Below, piece by piece: positions 20,916-33,785 of a DNA stretch of 64,000 bases. The position numbers were made by a program, and so were the translations under genes. The notes beneath the pieces were generated by a model that was not told the DNA's origin, searched no databases, and saw only the letters and a program-made list of their open reading frames with translations. The stretch spans positions 132,746,087-132,810,086 of the forward strand of contig CP136061.1 in the NCBI GenBank assembly GCA_032622095.1, in the 5' to 3' direction. Position 1 is the stretch's first letter. Each line of letters opens with the position of its first letter. Origin of the DNA: Siphonodentalium dalli (lineage: Eukaryota; Mollusca; Scaphopoda; Gadilida; Siphonodentaliidae).

Positions 20916-22070
20916 CCCAGCGCCGGCTCTGGCAGGAGAGTGGAGCGAAAGGGTCGTGATTGCTTCGATCTGATTAGTTCCTCTTCTGTCAGAGCGTTGA
21001 GCACGGGTGAGTCGTGTGGCCGCGCCTCCGGGTGCAGCTGCCCCCGTGCTTAACGCCAGTGAGACGGTTTTGGATTAGGCTTATGGATTTAATCCCAGAC
21101 GTCGTGTTGGCCGCAGTGCAAAGGTGTTCGGTAGTGTACATTGCTAACTGGAGTCTCCAGTCTAGCAGGGGCTACCTGACCCTTTGCCTGGAGTTCCGGA
21201 CTGAAGATGCTGGCATCCAGAGATCGCAAGCCCGGGACACCAACGCCAAGACTGCCTCCTGTCATCTGAGTGGGAAGAAGAAAGGGCCGCCCAAGAAGAA
21301 GACGCCTGCGAGGAAAAGAATGGACGCCGCCAGACGAGCCAAATGGAAGAAGAGGGGAGTGACTGTTGATCTGCCAGTCACCCTCCCCTTGTGGTTCAGC
21401 CGACGTCCAATGTCACAGCCGGCAGGTCGGAGTTGTCTGAGAGACGCCCAGACGACCCGACCTGCATGGAGACAGGCGACATCGCACCAGCTAGCAGGGA
21501 CTCCGTCGATCTTCCGGAGGTCCCTGCTGTCGTCGTCGATGCAAGCGGAACAAGGGAGCAGGAAACCACCCCTGCTGTTCCTGTCGCCTGCTTCGATGTG
21601 GAACTGGACAGCTTGCCACCACGGACACCGGAGTACCAGCACATCCCGGTGTCCCCCAGCTCCACCGCTAGCAACAACAACAGCACAGACACCACTCGGT
21701 CTGTTTGGTCTCATGAAGAAAACATGCGGATTGCAGATAACGCCATCGCTGAATACGAAAGATATAACAAAGAACTAAAAGAAAAAGAAAACCTCCAACG
21801 CAACATACAAGAAGCGGAAGTACATCGTATCACTCAGCAGAGACCTCCATCATCTCCTCAGTCATCAACAGAAAAGCCAAACCCAAAAAAGAAAAGAAAA
21901 AATAATCACCATCACAAAATGCTTTTTTTTCTTCTTTTTTTTTCTTCTTTTTTTACTTCTTTTTCTCACAAATAAAGGCAACAACATGAGGGATTAAGGG
22001 GAGGACCATTCGGTCCTTCCGACAAACACGGGCTAGCCCCCCGAACCACTCATTCTCTCCCCGCGCCGGG
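20916..22070 (+). mobile_element. GC-rich TTAA-flanked element with broken ORF
   Basis: A block much GC-richer than its surroundings is bounded by TTAA (20912-20915 and 22071-22074). The ends are CCCAGCGCCGG and, complemented, CCCGGCGCGGG (9 of 11 identical), suggesting a TTAA-targeting element. It holds a coding-like region (21014-21975), an AATAAA at about 21971, and a hairpin GGAGGACC-ATTC-GGTCCTTCC near the right end. No transposase is recognised. Chance TTAA flanking cannot be ruled out. Confidence 0.5.
21014..21975 (+). pseudogene. Frameshifted basic/low-complexity protein inside the GC-rich element
   Basis: The first frame (21014 to about 21385) includes WSLQSSRGYLTLCLEF and a strongly basic block, GKKKGPPKKKTPARKRM followed by DAARRAKWKKRG. 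A one-step frame change near 21385 enters a second frame (to 21975) with a Pro/Ser/Thr-rich region and an acidic/basic helical segment around EENMRIADNAIAEYERYNKE, likely coiled-coil. Basic motifs of this KKxPxxxRRD type occur in N-terminal proteins of invertebrate mobile elements, which is why I treat it as element-derived. Function is unassigned. The start in the first frame is arbitrary. Confidence 0.5.
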
Positions 22071-22205
22071 TTAATATCGTGATTTATCAACCCGACCACG
22101 CCAATCATTTACTATAGGGTTCGCGGGAGAAATTTAATAATCATATAATAATTAGATTTATATCAACTGAGATATACTTCCAACTACACCAGTGACTACA
22201 CATCG

Positions 22206-22748
22206 TTATTCCAGATATATAGCATGAACAACAACAGTTGCGAACAGCGTTGTCCCGGTGTACGTCACAGTCACAGAATTGTCCAGGGAAGCGTCCCAAA
22301 TACATCGACTCGCCATTGTAAATCCCTGTTCCTTCCTCTCCCCAAAAATTGTGTTTACGACGAACCTATACCTCGGCACGTTGGTGTCCTTCAACTTCTT
22401 CAGTACCCTCTGACTTAGAGAGCAGGCAAGGCGACTGCAGGTTTTAGGGTCATAATTTACATTCTTCAAATGGATAGTCAATAGTTCAGTCAGAGGCTTC
22501 TCGAATGTGCAGGGGTTGAATTTCTTTGCTTCGTCCGGACCCATCTTATAGGTGTTCTCGTAACGTATTTTCGGTTTGCTCGGCTCGGCTTTGGCTTCAC
22601 TACTACTGAATAAAGATCCTCTCGTGAGCCTCCGTAGGGACAGCAATGATTGTGTCAAACCTCTGAATGTAGATTTTCTCCTGAGGACTGGGGGATCTGG
22701 AGTTTCTCCATCGTTATCACTTCCGGTTACTTCACTGTTCTTCCTCAG
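22206..22748 (-). CDS. Tctex-1 family dynein light chain-like protein (DYNLT4/5-like), last exon
   Basis: Terminal coding exon of 180 codons plus stop. It is preceded by a good acceptor (TTCATTTACAG, AG at 22750-22749) and is in frame from the first exon base. Exon residues 1-63 are Ser/Arg-rich linker. From about 64 the Tctex-1 domain begins with the family hallmark ENTYKMGP, followed by the helix pair (LTELLTIHLKNV...CSRLACSLSQRVLKKLK) and the strands RYRFVVNTIFGE, QGFTMASRCIWD, NSVTVTYTGTTLFATVVVHAIYLE. SRC(L/I)WD and the final YxE are typical of the TCTEX1D subgroup. Family members are dynein-associated, often in cilia; that role is inferred. Upstream exons should lie at higher coordinates but I could not identify them, so the N-terminus and exact orthologue are open. 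Confidence 0.88.
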   Translation of the reverse strand: MRKNSEVTGSDNDGETPDPPVLRRKSTFRGLTQSLLSLRRLTRGSLFSSSEAKAEPSKPKIRYENTYKMGPDEAKKFNPCTFEKPLTELLTIHLKNVNYDPKTCSRLACSLSQRVLKKLKDTNVPRYRFVVNTIFGERKEQGFTMASRCIWDASLDNSVTVTYTGTTLFATVVVHAIYLE

Positions 22749-25700
22749 CTGTAAATGAAGTGAGTTTCAATATATACTTTATACAAACTCAAAACTTTTC
22801 AAATGTATATTATCTGAAACTGAATTATATGCACAGTATATGGTAAATAAAAAAATAGCAATCCTACATATCTTCTTTGAATGTACAATCTCAAAAACTT
22901 TTATACTGAAGTTTCAAAATCATCTGATAATAACCTACTCATATCTGAATATATAATCCTTCGCTAAAGGGATGAAACATTGGATCTAAATATAATATAT
23001 TTATGTATTCTTTTATATGTACTATTTTATACAAAAGATACACTCATGCGAAATGAGATATTCTGAACCCACTCGCCTCGTCTAATTGAGAGAATCAAGT
23101 ATTACAAAAATATCGGGACTTACATTTCATGTGGTTCCAAATCCAAAAAAACAAACAGATTCTTATTAGAGAATGATGTAATAAATTGGCCTCTTAGTCT
23201 GGTACCGACCAAACTTTTCCTTCTTTTTTTTAAAACTTTTTTTAATAATCATATTTCAAATGGAAAAATACGAAGAAAGTGTTCCAATTCGTTGCAGTAG
23301 GTATGCACACAAGAAATTTACAATATACTTTAGTGCAAGATACGGCACAAGCCGCCCATAGATATAGTGTCAAATATATTTATAGAGCCATACATATACT
23401 TTACAATATAATCCACCTGTCTAACTTAAATATTTTTGTCTTAGCAATACAAGAGGTCAACGTGAAGAGCTGCATGAAGTTTGGGGTCAATTTGATTAAA
23501 CATGTTAGCTACAGGGGCTGAATTGTTTAGTCCTGAAATGAGTAAAAATCCATGATGGCTGCCGGCAGCTATGTCTTTCATCGAAAATCGTTTATATTTG
23601 ATGGCTCCCATTTAGAAGTGTTCCTAAACATGCCTGTAAATATTCAAAGCATTTGTCCAATAAATGTGCCGATATATTCAACTATGAAATCCAAGATGGC
23701 CACTGGAAGCCATGTTGTTTTCTTTTATCGAATTGGGGGACATGGTTGCTCCCATCTAGAGGTCACCCCGAAGATTTGTAGGGTGTACCGATATAATTAA
23801 GTCAAGTAAAACGGAAAATCACAAATGGCTGCTGGCGGAACAAATCGATAACTCCCATCTCTAAAGTTAACCCCGGTATTGAAATTAACCCGGCAATTAA
23901 AAGGAAATTAGGACATAAAACACAAGCAAACATACACGAATATATGCCCCCACACGTGTATGCATGCAATCCATCGAGTATTGCTGAAACGTCCACAGCG
24001 ACACAACACAGTCAACATTATATCTGAATTACGCATAAATATGAACATGTTCTGCTTCCGTCAGACTGAATCATTTACAGATGAACATAAAGACATGAGT
24101 CAGCGAGAGCGGGGGATAGAGGGATAGAGAGAGAGGGGGAGAGAGAGAGAGGGTGCGAGGGAGGGAGAGTAGATGTCTATACAAACAGGGTTGCCCGGCC
24201 TGGTCCGGTTTAAACATGAACCAAATGTTTAATGTGTTTTTCTATCGGTTTACAAATATAGATGATAATTTGGCGGAGTAATTGTCCATTATCAACTCAA
24301 GATTAGCCGATATTCCTATCTGTTATTGTGCCACGACCTCTACTCCTTTCTCGGACCGTGTTATATTTAAATTATATCTTTATACGAATACGTCGCATCA
24401 TGGAGATGATTGATATGAAAAATACGTTTGGTGAAAATAGATTCCCTGTACAATGCAGGATGACTATATATAAATTTGGTGGAAATAGACGACAAAACCA
24501 TGTTTGTCAATTGTGTGCCCCTTCCCCGACAACTGGAGCTTTTCTAACCCGAAAGGAAAATAGTAGTAAGTCTTTTCCTGTCACAAGTGGAACACAGATG
24601 ACTGTTTCTCTAATTATTTATTTGGTCGGTTTTTATCATTTTGTAATGTTGTATATTGGGTGAGGAGCAACAATAAGTTTTGTAATGTGTGTTCCGATCA
24701 CTTACTCTGGTTTTATCTTAATAAATAAATTTAAATAAAAACAACAACAACTAACCACCAATTTGTTAGTTTGAAACGATACCACCTGGCCATGACTGCC
24801 AAATCCAAAAACAACGCTTTTATGTGCCGTCATTTGTCAGCCCCACGCACACACATTCACTACTATTATTTCGGATTCATCAAATGACCAGCCACGAAAT
24901 TACCATCTTTGACTTTGGACATCGGCGGACCACTCCGCCACCATTACATTAATAAATTGTGTCCCGTTGTTTTTATTGGTACGTCCCTAAATTTAAAACT
25001 GTCCGTTTATACATCAGACTGAACAGCGAAACATTCAGCTGCATTGTCGATCGAATCGGGTGGAAAACATTACACTCACCAAAGCGGCAATGGCGGTCGG
25101 TGGTGGAGTATCTGTGTCTGCCATCAGCCCCGAGATAGTCAGAGGAACTCTACCTGTCGAAGGGAAATAATAATAGCAATCAACGCGGACAACATGTGCA
25201 CGGTATACATGTGTTTGTTGTGTGGATTACCTTCAAACTCAAATTGGCAATAGTTTTGCGATCTCTTTCTTCGTGTTTTAGAACAATAATGCGATTTCTT
25301 TCATTCAATTTCACAGTATTTCTGACTGGCTCAAATGGATAAACATTGGCCCATACTTTTTAAGCACATAGTACAGATAGCAGATTAAAAACAAAAATAG
25401 AAAACATAATAGTCAAAGCTTGGTATAGGTATAAATCATCAGAACAGCGACGTTTTTTATGGCGGCCATTTTGGAAGCCATCTTCAACATCCCCAGACAA
25501 TATGTTATAGCTCTACATGCACTTGTGATAATCGATTAAATCCAGAATATAGGAAGCGATAGTTTCATACTAGAACTCATCATCCATGTTGATCACAGTT
25601 GATGAACACTCATTAAAGTGGCTCTTAATGTGCAACCTCAATTTTTACCTCGTAACTGTTTGCCCAGGGTGTTGGACGTTTCGTACCTTGGTCGTTTCGC

Positions 25701-27756
25701 GCAAAGACGTTTCGTACACTCTGGTCGATTCGTACCATTATTTTGGTTGTTTACCAATCCAAATAGGTTTCAAGAAATGAGTCTGAAACACTGACTCGAT
25801 CCTATATACATGCCTACCATTAGGTAGTAATACACAAGGCCAAAATTAACATTGTGTTTGTTTTTATATTGCCCACTCCCTAGCTATCAACTAAATAGCG
25901 GCCAACTGGTAAAAAAAATTATCAGCCTGATTATATTTATTTTATTGTTCAGTCATAGGTTATACATTTGGTTTCACAAACGTGATGTGAAGTTCTTAAT
26001 GTCTTGAGTTTCTATGAAGAACTGAAAAAATCTACATGTATTTAAGGAATAAATGGGTATGTGTTATTGGGGGATAGGGCGCTGTGGTCGCTGAGGAAAA
26101 GCTGAATGTAGTCTTATTTACTTTCACAACATCTGCCGAGAATTTGAGACTAGACCACGCAGCACATTAAGTCAGCCCAATATAAGATTTCCAAGCACTT
26201 AGCAACGATACCGTGATCGATATAAATAACTGGCTTCCGATGCATTTCGGTTGAACTGTCATGCCCAATTATGACCGCTTTTATTGCTTATGGAAGATTA
26301 TAGGTCAACAATGTGTAACGTCGTGTTCGTGTTACGGTCTGTGTTATTGGGGTATGAAACGGGTGACCCAATTGGCAGTTGACCAACCACCGAACAGGAG
26401 TTAGTGTAACACAGACGGACCATGTAAATATTTCGATACGAATGATCAGGGAAAATATTTGTTTGTGCTCCGATTTGGTCCAAGAATTAGTTACATCGAA
26501 TTCAAAAAATCAGGACTTTTGATATTGTTTTTACTGAACTATCGCTGCACTGCATATGCAATTTATCATTAAATCTTTTTATGCAGTGCCTTATAGGTCC
26601 AGGAGGCTGGGTGTATTGATAATATTTTGTTTGTTATTATTCATATTGTAATACGCAGGTCACTACAATAACACTGTTCTGTTCTACCACTTATCATAAA
26701 ACCGAATGCGAACCGTGCATGCTGGGGCGAATCTCAGTATAAATAAGAATATTCTCACGTAGATATCTAAGAAATATTGGAACTAGAAAGCAGAAACTGT
26801 TGCAACAATATCATATTCAAATGGCAAACGGCAAAATTTAGGTCAGATAAATCGGGCTTGGTAAAGACACGTGGGTTGCATATATGATCTCCGCCGGATA
26901 TGAACAACATGCAGCGCATGCAAACTCACATTATAAAAAAAATGATTAAACCAACAAACCGATGTCACGTTTGAAGCAGACGTCATCGCCATCCTGTTTA
27001 CCTGTTTCTTGATTTTCTGCCTCCAAAGGCACACCCTTTCGGTAGTATTCACAGTTTACTGTATGTCATAATTTTCATATTATCATGCAGCCTTTAAAGT
27101 CGTGTGCCACTACCTTAATAATGCAACGAAACACTCACCAAATTAAAGATATATCCTCTTCATAAGGCCCTTAAAACTCAAGTGGTTATGCTTTGAAGAA
27201 AATTTAAGTGTGTGGATTTACTGCCCACAATCATGTCTGATATGTATTTCACTCAACGCTAAAATATTCTAAATTATACATAATATCTGTCTCGTCTGGT
27301 TATTATAGCGGGCCGTAGATTAATATCCGTAATGTTACTTCATTAATCTACCACAAATCCAGACTATAATCCGACGGATTATCTGACTCGCTAAACACTG
27401 TATGTAAATTTGCTATTGTTCTGTTAAATCGTGCAGGCGTTCGATCACTCCGATTCGTTCTGATATAATGACGACCTAAATCTCATAATATCCGCGGTGA
27501 CATGCTTTTTTCATACCTGTGAAGATAATTGGAATAACTTTACAGACACCATTATACGCCTGGTAGTTGTTGGGTGGGTGACATAAGCCACATGCAAATG
27601 AACGTGGTACTTATATGCGTGTATTACCTACCCCCTGAATCATGAATACCAGTTAACAGAGAGGGGTGAATCCTGCGTACCAGTTAAGAAAATATGGAAT
27701 ACCGGTGCATACTTATAGTGTTTTCACACTAATACATTAGTTTTCACGCATTTGCT
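22749..27756. other. Presumed intron/intergenic DNA upstream of the Tctex-1 exon
   Basis: No exon with recognisable coding content was found. Contents that can be named: a dispersed repeat containing AAGATGGCCACTGG/ATGGCTGCCGGCAGC motifs at about 23540-23830, a GA-rich simple tract (24100-24170), and imperfect palindromic sequence around 27295-27375. Open frames here are short and unconvincing. Confidence 0.4.
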
Positions 27757-28345
27757 TAAAGGGATACTGTACCCACATATGTTGTTGTTGTTGTTGGTAT
27801 CTTTAGTCTCTGAGTTTAAGAATAAGGTAACCAGATTTCATTAATTGAAAGTCTGTTGAGTACGAAGTAATGTTACGGATGGCAGATTAGCCGGAATGCG
27901 AAAATACCAATTGTCATTGTCGAGTATTTTTTGGACAGTTTTCAACCAAATGTACAAATAAATGTTATATTATATGCATACTAGTCCCATTATGCGCATT
28001 AAGTCATTGTATAGTCACTAGTCAGTGAGTACGTGGCTTGAGTTTACGACCCGTATCAACATATTTTTTTTACACGATAATCTGTGCCACCCTTTGCCCA
28101 ATCCAATATCCATGATTTATTTTGATTACGTCTTGTATACGGAAATACGTAATTGAATTTATGACTCCAGCCATAAATTAAATTTATATCAAATTATTTA
28201 CATTGATTTTAAGATAACCTATTAACCTGAACGTTTACAGAATACATCTTCGACTCAAATTACTTAGTATTCTATGTATTATCGATATTAGATCGTTGTT
28301 ATCACCGGGAATTTTATTGAAAATGGCGTACAGTACCCCTTTAAA
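27757..28345 (+). mobile_element. MITE, GTACTGTACGCCA-type termini (copy 2)
   Basis: The left end AAAGGGATACTGTACCCA and right end TGGCGTACAGTACCCCTTT form terminal inverted repeats. A GTTGTTGTTGTTGG tract follows the left end. The interior matches 10369-10720 in the opposite orientation. No clear target duplication was resolved beyond AT-rich TTAAA/TTTAA flanks. Confidence 0.75.
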
Positions 28346-28879
28346 GATGCATATATAATACGAATTAACGCTCCCAAATTTTGATTACTTTGACTTCGGG
28401 GGTAAAAAATAGGAACACAACCATCAAAGCTCAGAGTGATCAGATATCGATTTTTGAAATTTGTTATATCTCGAGATGTGTAGTTATTAGTGGCCTGGTA
28501 AAAAGTCGTCAAACCGACGATCTCGGGCCAAATTGGGATGAAGATGGATAACTCTAAAATCAAGTGGCTTTGGCGTTAGATATACAGACACTCGGGCCAT
28601 ATTTCGTCGAACAAAATGTTGACAAATAACACGTTTTTATACTATATAGTTGACTGTGGTTAGCATTATTTTTTGTACAATTAATCTATTCTGATAAATG
28701 AAGGGGCATTTTTGAGTACCTTTAGGTAGTATCCACATAACTTCAATGCATCAAGAGGTATTAGACTGAATTACATCAAAATATGTCATTTTTAGCTAGA
28801 AAATAGTTAAAATTTGTGTAATTTTGTGTTATAAAAGCTGCGTTCCAGCCATTTTGTTGAACCCCGAATACTGCTTAAA

Positions 28880-29221
28880 TTGGGCATAGATACGAATCCC
28901 GTGTGCCAATTAACAGAGAGGTGTGATTCCCGCGTGTTGTGCGGAAACCACCTGTTGCCGGTGGAGACTGGTTCCTGGACAAACACACCATATAACGAGA
29001 GATTATGCTCGTTATGTGAAGAGGGAATCGGAGATGAATTTCATGTTATATTAGTATGCCCAAACTTGAAAGAGCTGAGATCAAGATATATAAAGAAATA
29101 TTACTATATAAGACCCAATACATTGAAGCTAACCGACCTATTTAATAGCGGTAACAAACGAACGCTTACTAATCTTGCTATATTTATTAAGAAAGCCCAA
29201 TCAATAACGAGGATCTCCTGA
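28880..29221 (+). pseudogene. 5'-truncated LINE: C-terminal zinc-knuckle-like tail
   Basis: 113-codon frame ending in TGA. It carries a C-terminal post-RT motif seen in invertebrate non-LTR elements: RVLCGNHLLPVETGSW, then C-X2-C...D-E-F-H-X5-C (ERLCSLCEEG, DEFHVILVCP), then LRSRYIKKYY. There is no reverse transcriptase upstream, as expected from 5' truncation on insertion. It resembles the fragment at 43060-43628 more than the LINE at 5190. Confidence 0.75.
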
Positions 29222-29502
29222 GGCACACCAAAAAAACTACCAAAAGCGACCCAAACCCACTGATTACTGACCACATATCCCATATTATATTGTCGTATAT
29301 TTATTCACTGCACGCATGCACAATTCTAAAATATTTTGAAATTTAACACTGTATATGTTCAACTCTATCGGCCGTATTCTGGTCCCTGGTCTAGACCAGG
29401 GTTTCATGTAAACTATAGTCTAGATCAGGCCGAAACCACGGTGATCGCCATGTGTTACCCAGCTTCGAGGCGAGTAAGCTGGGATTATTCGTCAGCACTG
29501 GT

Positions 29503-29856
29503 CCGTATTCTCGTCTTTTTGAAACTCAGGTTTACGTAAACCATGGTTTGCCTTCTTATTGTCATTCAAGCCTGTGTTGGTCTGTTAATAATTCGAACCA
29601 TGTGGTAACGTACAAGTTCTGGTAACAGAAACATATGTATTTTTTGGAAGCATTTATCTTTATATTAACCAAATAGGAATTGTGTTTTATTGATATGCCG
29701 TGTAGAAGAAAGATTATAATTATATATGAACTGGACAAAATGTAATATAATCGATAAGTATGTGTGTTATAGGTAATAGTCTACAACTGAGACCTAGTAC
29801 CCCCCTGGTCTGAGATTTTTGTATAAACCGAGACTTGAACCTGAGACGAGAATACC
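29503..29856. mobile_element. MITE with GTATTCTCGTCT inverted termini
   Basis: The left terminus GTATTCTCGTCTTTTTGAAAC and the right terminus, GAGACGAGAATAC on the plus strand, are inverted, with CTCAGGTTTA/TAAACCGAG just inside. A related but diverged GTATTCTGGTC motif lies at 29373. Non-coding. Confidence 0.6.
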
Positions 29857-30011
29857 TTTTTCTGTTTTCGCAGTAACGATACAGATTGGTAATTTGATTG
29901 TAAATCATGAGTGCGTTTATCTGGCTTTACAGTGGAGTTTTATTTATAACAACCTTGTCGTGTTTGAAAGCATATTACCGTTAGATGGATTAAGTCAGAT
30001 TTTCGTGCTAT

Positions 30012-30345
30012 TATTAGTCGAGTTTTTCAAAAACTCGACTTATGGTTTGACGAGGGACGGTTGGTGGGCGGGCGGGCGGACCTAAAGAATGCCTTATAAC
30101 TTTGACATTTGTGAACGGATTCAAATAAATTTTGGTATGTGAGTTGCTCCCAATGACTATTTACTGCCTGTAGAAAATGGGTCACGTCCGAACTTTTTGA
30201 CAAGAATTATCCATCTTTGATGACTTTTTTTTTAGTTTTTCACCGTTAGCGCGATAACTCACGCAAATATTATCCAATTTCAACAATATTCGTTATACAA
30301 GAAAACTAAGATGCATGCATCAGGTCGGCCGTGAACTATTAACCA
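30012..30345 (+). repeat. Single unit related to the 160-bp tandem array at 33.8-35.7 kb
   Basis: It begins near a GAGTTTTTCAAAAACTC palindrome and contains ACCGTTAGCGCGATAACTC and AATTTCAACAATATTCG, the signature segments of the later array. A short run of GGGCGGGCGGGCGGAC lies near the left end. Non-coding. Confidence 0.7.
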
Positions 30346-30362
30346 TAGAATTGTTGTAGCTA

Positions 30363-30740
30363 TCGATTATACATTTTGAAACACCTGTCTGTATGTATGT
30401 ATGTGTGTATGCATGAATGCATGTGTGTATGTGTTATAGACTCTAACACTGCTCGAATTTGGTATTTAACGTGTCAACTTGACCTCGCTCATAGGCATGT
30501 TTCTGGACCTTGACCGATCCGACTAAAAATTTGTGTGTAGGACTACTTCGATCCCGGGAGCAATATGGACGAGTCCAATTTCACGTGGGACCATGTTCTC
30601 GAACGTGCTGATATAGGCATGTTTCTGGACCAATTGAACAATAGTTTGGCCAGACGCTGTATATACTGGGTACTGTCCAGATGGAGGCGATCACAAAAAA
30701 ATCCCTAACTAGCCCGAACGAAGTCGAGTACATCAGCTAG
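30363..30740 (+). mobile_element. Helitron unit, short variant
   Basis: A/TC start (TCGATTATACATTTTGAAAC), GTAT microsatellite, and a 3' end with a hairpin-like CCCGAACGAAGTCGAG and CTAG at 30737-30740. 378 bp. Its core resembles that of the minus-strand fragment at 37410-37753 (TTTCTGGACC, GATCCGAC). Confidence 0.75.
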
Positions 30741-31226
30741 TCTAATATATATTTTGGACATTTGTCTGTCTGTTTGTCTGTTAGCTATGGCCGGGAAAAC
30801 TGCCTGACAGATTTGACGAAATTTGATACCTATGGGAAATTATTTCCAGGGAGTATTTTGGACGGGTCAAATCTTGATCCCGACCTGACTTTGACTTTCA
30901 AAAAGATCAATTCAAGGTCAAATCTGGTAAAACGGAAGTATTTCAACGAAATTTGATACCTACTGTTACTTTTGTCCCAGGAGTGTTTCGGGTGGGTCAA
31001 ATCATGACCCTGAACTGATCTTGACATTCCAAATTGTCAATTCAAGGTCAAATCGGGTAAAGCCGGGCGGATTTCGACGGGTGCTTTTGTCCGGGGAGTG
31101 TTTTGGACGGGTCAAATCGTGACCCCGACATGACCTTCACCTTTAAAATAGTCAATTCAAGGTTAAATCGCGCAATTCTCCGAAAATCAGAGGGGAACAT
31201 CCCGGACGAAGTCGGGTCCACCAGCT
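30741..31226 (+). mobile_element. Helitron unit, head-to-tail with the preceding one
   Basis: It starts TCTAATATATATTTTGG immediately after the preceding CTAG and contains the GGTCAAATCGTGACCCCGA core of the main array. The 3' hairpin CCCGGACGAAGTCGGG is intact, but the terminus reads CTAC rather than CTAG. Confidence 0.75.
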
Positions 31227-31399
31227 ACTATTATATATTTCTAGATTTAGTTACAAACTAAATACCTGTATATTGTACAAATAAATGTTTGACAAATATA
31301 TATGTATCAATATTACCATGCGGGTCATTAAAATAGATACGACGAAACAAATTTTGAAGGGTGCATGTATCAGGTAAATTTTTATATTTCAAATGATGA

Positions 31400-32760
31400 C
31401 AGGAATGCGGAAAGTTGAAGTACCTACGCAATACTGGCTATCCGCATGAAGAGATATACATGTATATAAAAACCAAAATAGAAGATGACTGCTGGCGACA
31501 ATGTTTTCCAAAAAAATTCAAAGCATTCGATAGCTCCCATCTAGTTGTCAGCCCGAAGATCAATATGAAGTTTGGTGACTATCAGATGAGGGATATGTCT
31601 GTACAGTTGCTAAACAATTCAGTCATGCAAAAGAGGATCAAAGGGTAAGATACCAAATTGCTGCCTGTGGTAATGTTTTTTAACGAAATTCGGGAAAAGT
31701 AGATTACTCTCACGCTGGTTATCCAGAAGATCATTGTGGAATCTGGTGACGATCGGACAAGGGGTGTCGTCTGTAGGATCAACCAAATTATTTAGCCATA
31801 AAAATAGTAAAATTGAGATCACCGCTGGCAGTGATGTCTTCACAAGGACAGTTTGAGAACAAAATATGGCTCACATCTAGCGGTGACCCAAAATATCCAC
31901 ATGAGAAAAAGTTTTCATGTAAAAGCTGGCTGCAGGGTGCGCCAATTGATTCAAATTCGAAATTTAGCAGGGTGTACTGCCTGTGGCCATGTTTTCCCCG
32001 CAAATTTGATAGACTGATGGACAAAACCACTGAATCCGTTGAATCAATATACATGTATACATTGATTAATTTATATGCATTGTTATACACAGTACTGGTA
32101 TATAAAGGTACTGAAAATAACTATATTACTAGTATACATAAAATAAACCATATATCATGGCTATGGGTTTATGACAGCTGAGAACTTGGTGTGAATTAAA
32201 GAGTGGTGGTTTCTCAAGCATATCTAACCCTCCGCGTTAGCAACATGCCATTAAATGTCATAAGTATAATCTAGCTTGAGGACAGAAGTGATCCATAAAA
32301 CCCCCCTTAATTCAACCAGGTCCTCGCGCGATGTATGGTCGATCACATGATGATCTAGGGGGATTATAATTGTTGTATAAAAACAGCACTGCGTGTAAAT
32401 ATAAAATAAAATAGTGCTACATCTTATTACATATTATTGCCATATATAATCAGTGATTATACAGACAGTCTGACAAAATAAAGTTTCAGTGACACTCTAT
32501 CCGAAGAGGGGAATAATTTCATGTTATAGTCAATGGAGCAATTATGAATCTGGAAAGGTGAAATTTCTAAGTAATACTAGATATCGACATAACGCGATAA
32601 CATATAACGTAAATGCAATATGGCCGCTGGCGACCATTTTTTCCTATGAAATTAAAAAAATATTTGATAGCTCTCATCTGATAGATCAATATCAAGATAA
32701 ATATGAAGTTTGGTGATGATCGGATGAGTGAAGTGGACTGTGGTCTGTGCTAAACGGTTT
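31400..32760 (+). repeat. Diverged tandem repeat with GCTGGCGAC / TAGCTCCCATCTAG motifs
   Basis: Several roughly 160-200-bp units share (A)ATGGCCGCTGGCGACCATGTTTTCC, GATAGCTCCCATCTAG, and AAGATCAATATGAAGTTTGGTGA(C/T)GATCGGATGAG. Related single units occur at 23540-23830 and 63495-63560. Open frames are repeat by-products. Confidence 0.6.
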
Positions 32761-32768
32761 GGTAATGC

Positions 32769-33062
32769 TTAAAAAGATTCTTACCTTAATATTTTTATGT
32801 TCACTTTATAAACTTCACTGAGTCATCTTTGTCATGTATTGAGTTTGATATCTTTTGTTAACAGTTTATAAATTATGTATGTCTCATGTTTGTTATTTTA
32901 ATTTATGTGTTTATTATCATTAAATAAAGTTGCATTCCTTAAAAAGATTCTTACCTCAATGTTTTTATGTTCACTTTATAAACTCCACTGAGTCATCTTT
33001 GTCATGTATTGAATATGATATCGTTTGTTAACAGTTTATAAATTATGTATGTCTCGTGTTCG
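32769..33062 (+). repeat. Tandem duplication, 170-bp period
   Basis: The copy beginning AAAAAGATTCTTACC at 32771 recurs at 32941 with a few substitutions, through TTTATAAATTATGTATGTCTC. Confidence 0.85.
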
Positions 33063-33785
33063 TTGTTATATTATATACACTTTATAGTGTGTTTTCAGAA
33101 CGAAAAAAAAAATGAATAAAATCAACAAATTTGTAAATTTAAAAACAATTCAAACGTTGTTGTATTCCATGTCCCAGCCCGGACATATACACCAAATTTC
33201 AATAATATTCATTGAGAAACAACGGACAAAACGCTATATAACACCCGCATACATATTTTATTCCGAGCCGGACTCATCCTCGGGTACATGTTATAGCAGG
33301 TACCGAATTGACACACGTCGACTGGGGCGAGTTGGCCCTGGGGCGATTATGCCGATTTCGGCACCTTCTATAATTTACCGTATGTATCCGTTTACGCGTA
33401 GTTTACTTTAGAAAGTTCCGCAATTAATATCGTAAATAGAGCGACCATATTTGACAGAGAATGCCTCTGTTATTGAGTATCAAGTTGCTATACATTAACA
33501 ACGACAAATTCACATGCTCGTTCAAGCGCAGTAGTCTTATTTCCCCATGTTAAAGGACATCCACAAATACTAAATAACGCTAACCTACTGCCGAATGTTT
33601 TACACGACAACTGTTAACATATTTGGGCTGAATTCATCTGACGCGGTATTATTCCTCAAAATAAACAACAAAACCATCGTTACTTGGAAATGTAGTTTGG
33701 GCTAACATTTACATAAATCCTCCACATAATTTATTCGACACACGACGTCAGATGAAAAACAGACATGAAGTAAACGGCCAAATTG
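33063..33785. other. No recognised gene
   Basis: AT-rich sequence; the 33250-33400 part is somewhat GC-richer but lacks a recognisable product. Confidence 0.4.

Noticed and set aside
21262-21714. 150-codon minus-strand frame
   Set aside because: It is antisense to the GC-rich coding-like region; low stop density in GC-rich DNA explains it.
23802-24663. Upstream exons of the Tctex-1-like gene
   Set aside because: Frames here lack any feature linking them to the family, and no phase-compatible donor with coding content was found.
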